A stretch of 6,400 nucleotides of DNA from Legionellales bacterium UBA4759 (GTDB lineage: Bacteria; Pseudomonadota; Gammaproteobacteria; Legionellales; Legionellaceae). The notes under the pieces were generated by a model that ran no database searches, had not been told where the DNA came from, and saw only the letters and a list, made by a program, of their open reading frames with translations. Both the position numbers and the translations under genes were made by a program. Shown here one piece after another: positions 4,982-6,400 of this stretch. Each line of letters opens with the position of its first letter. Position 1 is the first letter of the stretch. The DNA lies in contig DHHZ01000068.1 of NCBI GenBank assembly GCA_002403515.1, positions 1-6,400 on the forward strand. The letters are read 5' to 3'.

Positions 4982-6259
4982 TTACTCAGAAGAAAGTGCT
5001 TTAAAGGCACAAGTTCGATAGGTAGGGTTTACCATAATATTCATATTTTGAGTCAAATCAAAGGTCCCAGGACAGTCACCATATGGGCCTCCTGTGTAAG
5101 TTGACCAATGAACACTTAAGGTTTTCTTTCCTTCAATGACAGCAGCGGATGGGTTGCTGTTTGCGTTATAGACCTTATTAGAATTGGGTGCAAGATAGTC
5201 AGTGGTAAATGTATTGCCACTTGAATCTTTGATAGTCATGATAATGCCTAAGCCTGTAGACAAATCCGTATTGGATGTTTGCAAGGTGTAGTTATCCACG
5301 GAGGGTTTTGGCGTGGGGGGCGTATCACATTGATTATTTATAACACAATCTTTTAAGCCATAAGCGTAGGTTCCAGCGATATGGGTAGAATCTCCATAAT
5401 CAGACGCATCATAATCAACATTCAATGACCATCCCATTACCCCTGCATATTGATTATCCTGATTGATTTTTTTCAATTCCGGTAACATTAATGCGGTTAC
5501 ATCTTGTGTATTATAGGTTCCACCACTACTGGGGTAGTAAATACTCATTGCACCAGCAGCTACAGCTGCTGTAGGCTGCCCTGTCACAATTTTAGTTTGC
5601 GAGGGAACTTGGGCTTTAATAATTGGATAAATCGTAGAAATATAACTGATGGTATTTTGTGGTGGCGTATTGTATTCCTGTAAAAATAGATAATTGAATA
5701 AACCGGCTTGAATTGAAGCTTGATAATCTTGGTTATTGCCTGTTGTCACCAACTGACCATTGTTTATTTGTGGGGCGGCCGTTAATAAAACATTCGAGTT
5801 CAAGTAACGTATGTTTTGAAGTAAATTTAGTAATAATGTGGGGTCTGTTTTAACTTCAATATCAAAATCGATGCCATCCAATTGATTGCTATTGATGAAA
5901 CTTACAATATTATTGGCCAATTCTGTGATTTGAGTAGTGCTTAAATTTCCTGGATTAAAAGTATTACTTTGTCCCCCAACAGAAATTAAAACTCTCATGC
6001 CATTGGTTTTGGCGTCACTGAGTTGTTTTTTGAAAACAGAAGCTGATGAAGAGTCATAAAAATCAATACTTGTACCCGTAATTTTGGCAAACCCAAAAAT
6101 TACCATATTGTAACCATCCTCACGAGCTTGATTCATATTAATTTTTAATGCCGAGCCTGTTGCTGTGGTATCCAAGTAACCTGCAATCAGATTATCAGCA
6201 TGAGCAACAGATATCGCTGACAAGAGCATGCTTGCTGTGAATGTTAGTTTTTTTATCAT
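4982..6259 (-). CDS. Secreted GH18 chitinase with unknown C-terminal module
   Basis: GH18 chitinases cleave beta-1,4 N-acetylglucosamine polymers by substrate-assisted catalysis. From the ATG at 6259 the protein has 425 residues: Sec signal peptide MIKKLTFTASMLLSAISVAHA (cut before Asp22), then a TIM-barrel domain to about residue 305. It starts IAGYLDTT, with LISVGG on strand 3 and the catalytic DGIDFDIE on strand 4 complete (general acid Glu135). QEYN follows at about 194-197 and GVMGWSLNVD on strand 8 carries the conserved Trp277. This layout resembles the ChiD/hevamine-like branch. A short linker (CVINNQC, then DTPPTPKP) leads to a C-terminal module of about 105 residues, rich in Thr, Ser, Asn and aromatics, with two further cysteines, probably a beta-sandwich; I do not recognise it. 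An in-frame ATG at 6274 would add MDLNA, poor for a signal peptide; neither start has a good Shine-Dalgarno. It is a likely type II secretion client, as ChiA is in L. pneumophila (inference). Confidence 0.93.
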   Translation of the reverse strand: MIKKLTFTASMLLSAISVAHADNLIAGYLDTTATGSALKINMNQAREDGYNMVIFGFAKITGTSIDFYDSSSASVFKKQLSDAKTNGMRVLISVGGQSNTFNPGNLSTTQITELANNIVSFINSNQLDGIDFDIEVKTDPTLLLNLLQNIRYLNSNVLLTAAPQINNGQLVTTGNNQDYQASIQAGLFNYLFLQEYNTPPQNTISYISTIYPIIKAQVPSQTKIVTGQPTAAVAAGAMSIYYPSSGGTYNTQDVTALMLPELKKINQDNQYAGVMGWSLNVDYDASDYGDSTHIAGTYAYGLKDCVINNQCDTPPTPKPSVDNYTLQTSNTDLSTGLGIIMTIKDSSGNTFTTDYLAPNSNKVYNANSNPSAAVIEGKKTLSVHWSTYTGGPYGDCPGTFDLTQNMNIMVNPTYRTCAFKALSSE

Positions 6260-6300
6260 AGCATTTAAATCCATTTAATTTTTTTATAGTAGAGTTTTAC

Positions 6301-6328
6301 AGTTTAATCACTATACTTTAATTATCAA
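6301..6328 (-). promoter_or_regulatory. Candidate promoter of the chitinase gene
   Basis: On the minus strand TTGATA (6328-6323) and TAAACT (6306-6301) lie 16 bp apart, with a predicted start near 6294 and a leader of about 35 bases to the ATG at 6259. The -35 match is good and the -10 match moderate. The region is very AT-rich and contains other weak -10-like hexamers such as TACTAT, so the choice is tentative. Confidence 0.35.
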
Positions 6329-6386
6329 GTGTTCTTTCTAAAGTGATAATGAAAAGTTCAGTTGAGTTAAAATTGGATAGTTTTTT

Positions 6387-6400
6387 TGCGGGAGACATGG
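6387..6400 (+). other. Possible start of a divergent gene cut by the right edge
   Basis: GGGAG at 6390-6394, followed two bases later by ATG at 6397-6399, could be a ribosome binding site and start codon of a plus-strand gene diverging from the chitinase. The spacing is short, and only one codon lies in the window, so nothing can be said about a product. Confidence 0.2.

Overview
The window looks like chromosomal DNA of an AT-rich gammaproteobacterium, most likely Legionella or a close relative. The grounds are the low GC content, MutY and Era sequences that track their E. coli counterparts closely, a lone gspC-type gene outside any gsp operon (as known for lspC in L. pneumophila), Sel1-repeat and GH18 secreted proteins, and an AT-rich membrane-hairpin orphan reminiscent of Legionella accessory proteins. 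The assignment is an inference from content, since no 16S or other direct marker is present. There is no rRNA, tRNA, CRISPR array, insertion sequence or prophage sequence that I can support, and no gene-free stretch exceeds about 180 bp.

Layout from left to right: (1) the N-terminal part of era on the minus strand, running off the left edge; (2) an AT-rich minus-strand gene of unknown function upstream of it, with two adjacent hydrophobic segments; (3) a 182-bp divergent intergenic region with a long imperfect inverted repeat; (4) mutY on the plus strand, whose 3' end overlaps tail-to-tail with (5) a minus-strand Sel1-repeat lipoprotein gene, itself just downstream of (6) a short gspC/lspC type II secretion gene; (7) diverging from gspC, with only 42 bp between start codons, a secreted CAP/SCP-domain protein; (8) a PLP-dependent cystathionine gamma-lyase/synthase on the plus strand, closed by a clear intrinsic terminator; (9) a convergent minus-strand secreted GH18 chitinase with an unidentified C-terminal module; (10) an upstream promoter region and possibly the first codon of another plus-strand gene at the right edge.

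Functionally the window mixes housekeeping (ribosome assembly GTPase, base excision repair, sulfur amino acid metabolism) with an envelope/secretion theme. A type II secretion inner-membrane clamp protein lies beside a lipoprotein, a Sec-exported CAP protein and, 1.7 kb away, a Sec-exported chitinase. CAP protein and chitinase are plausible clients of the type II pathway, but the sequence itself shows only their signal peptides and the proximity.

I see no clearly new multi-gene system. The points most worth a second look are the orphan membrane protein between era and mutY with its adjoining inverted repeat, the overlapping divergent promoters of gspC and the CAP gene, the altered C-terminal domain of MutY, the short GspC, and the unknown C-terminal module of the chitinase.
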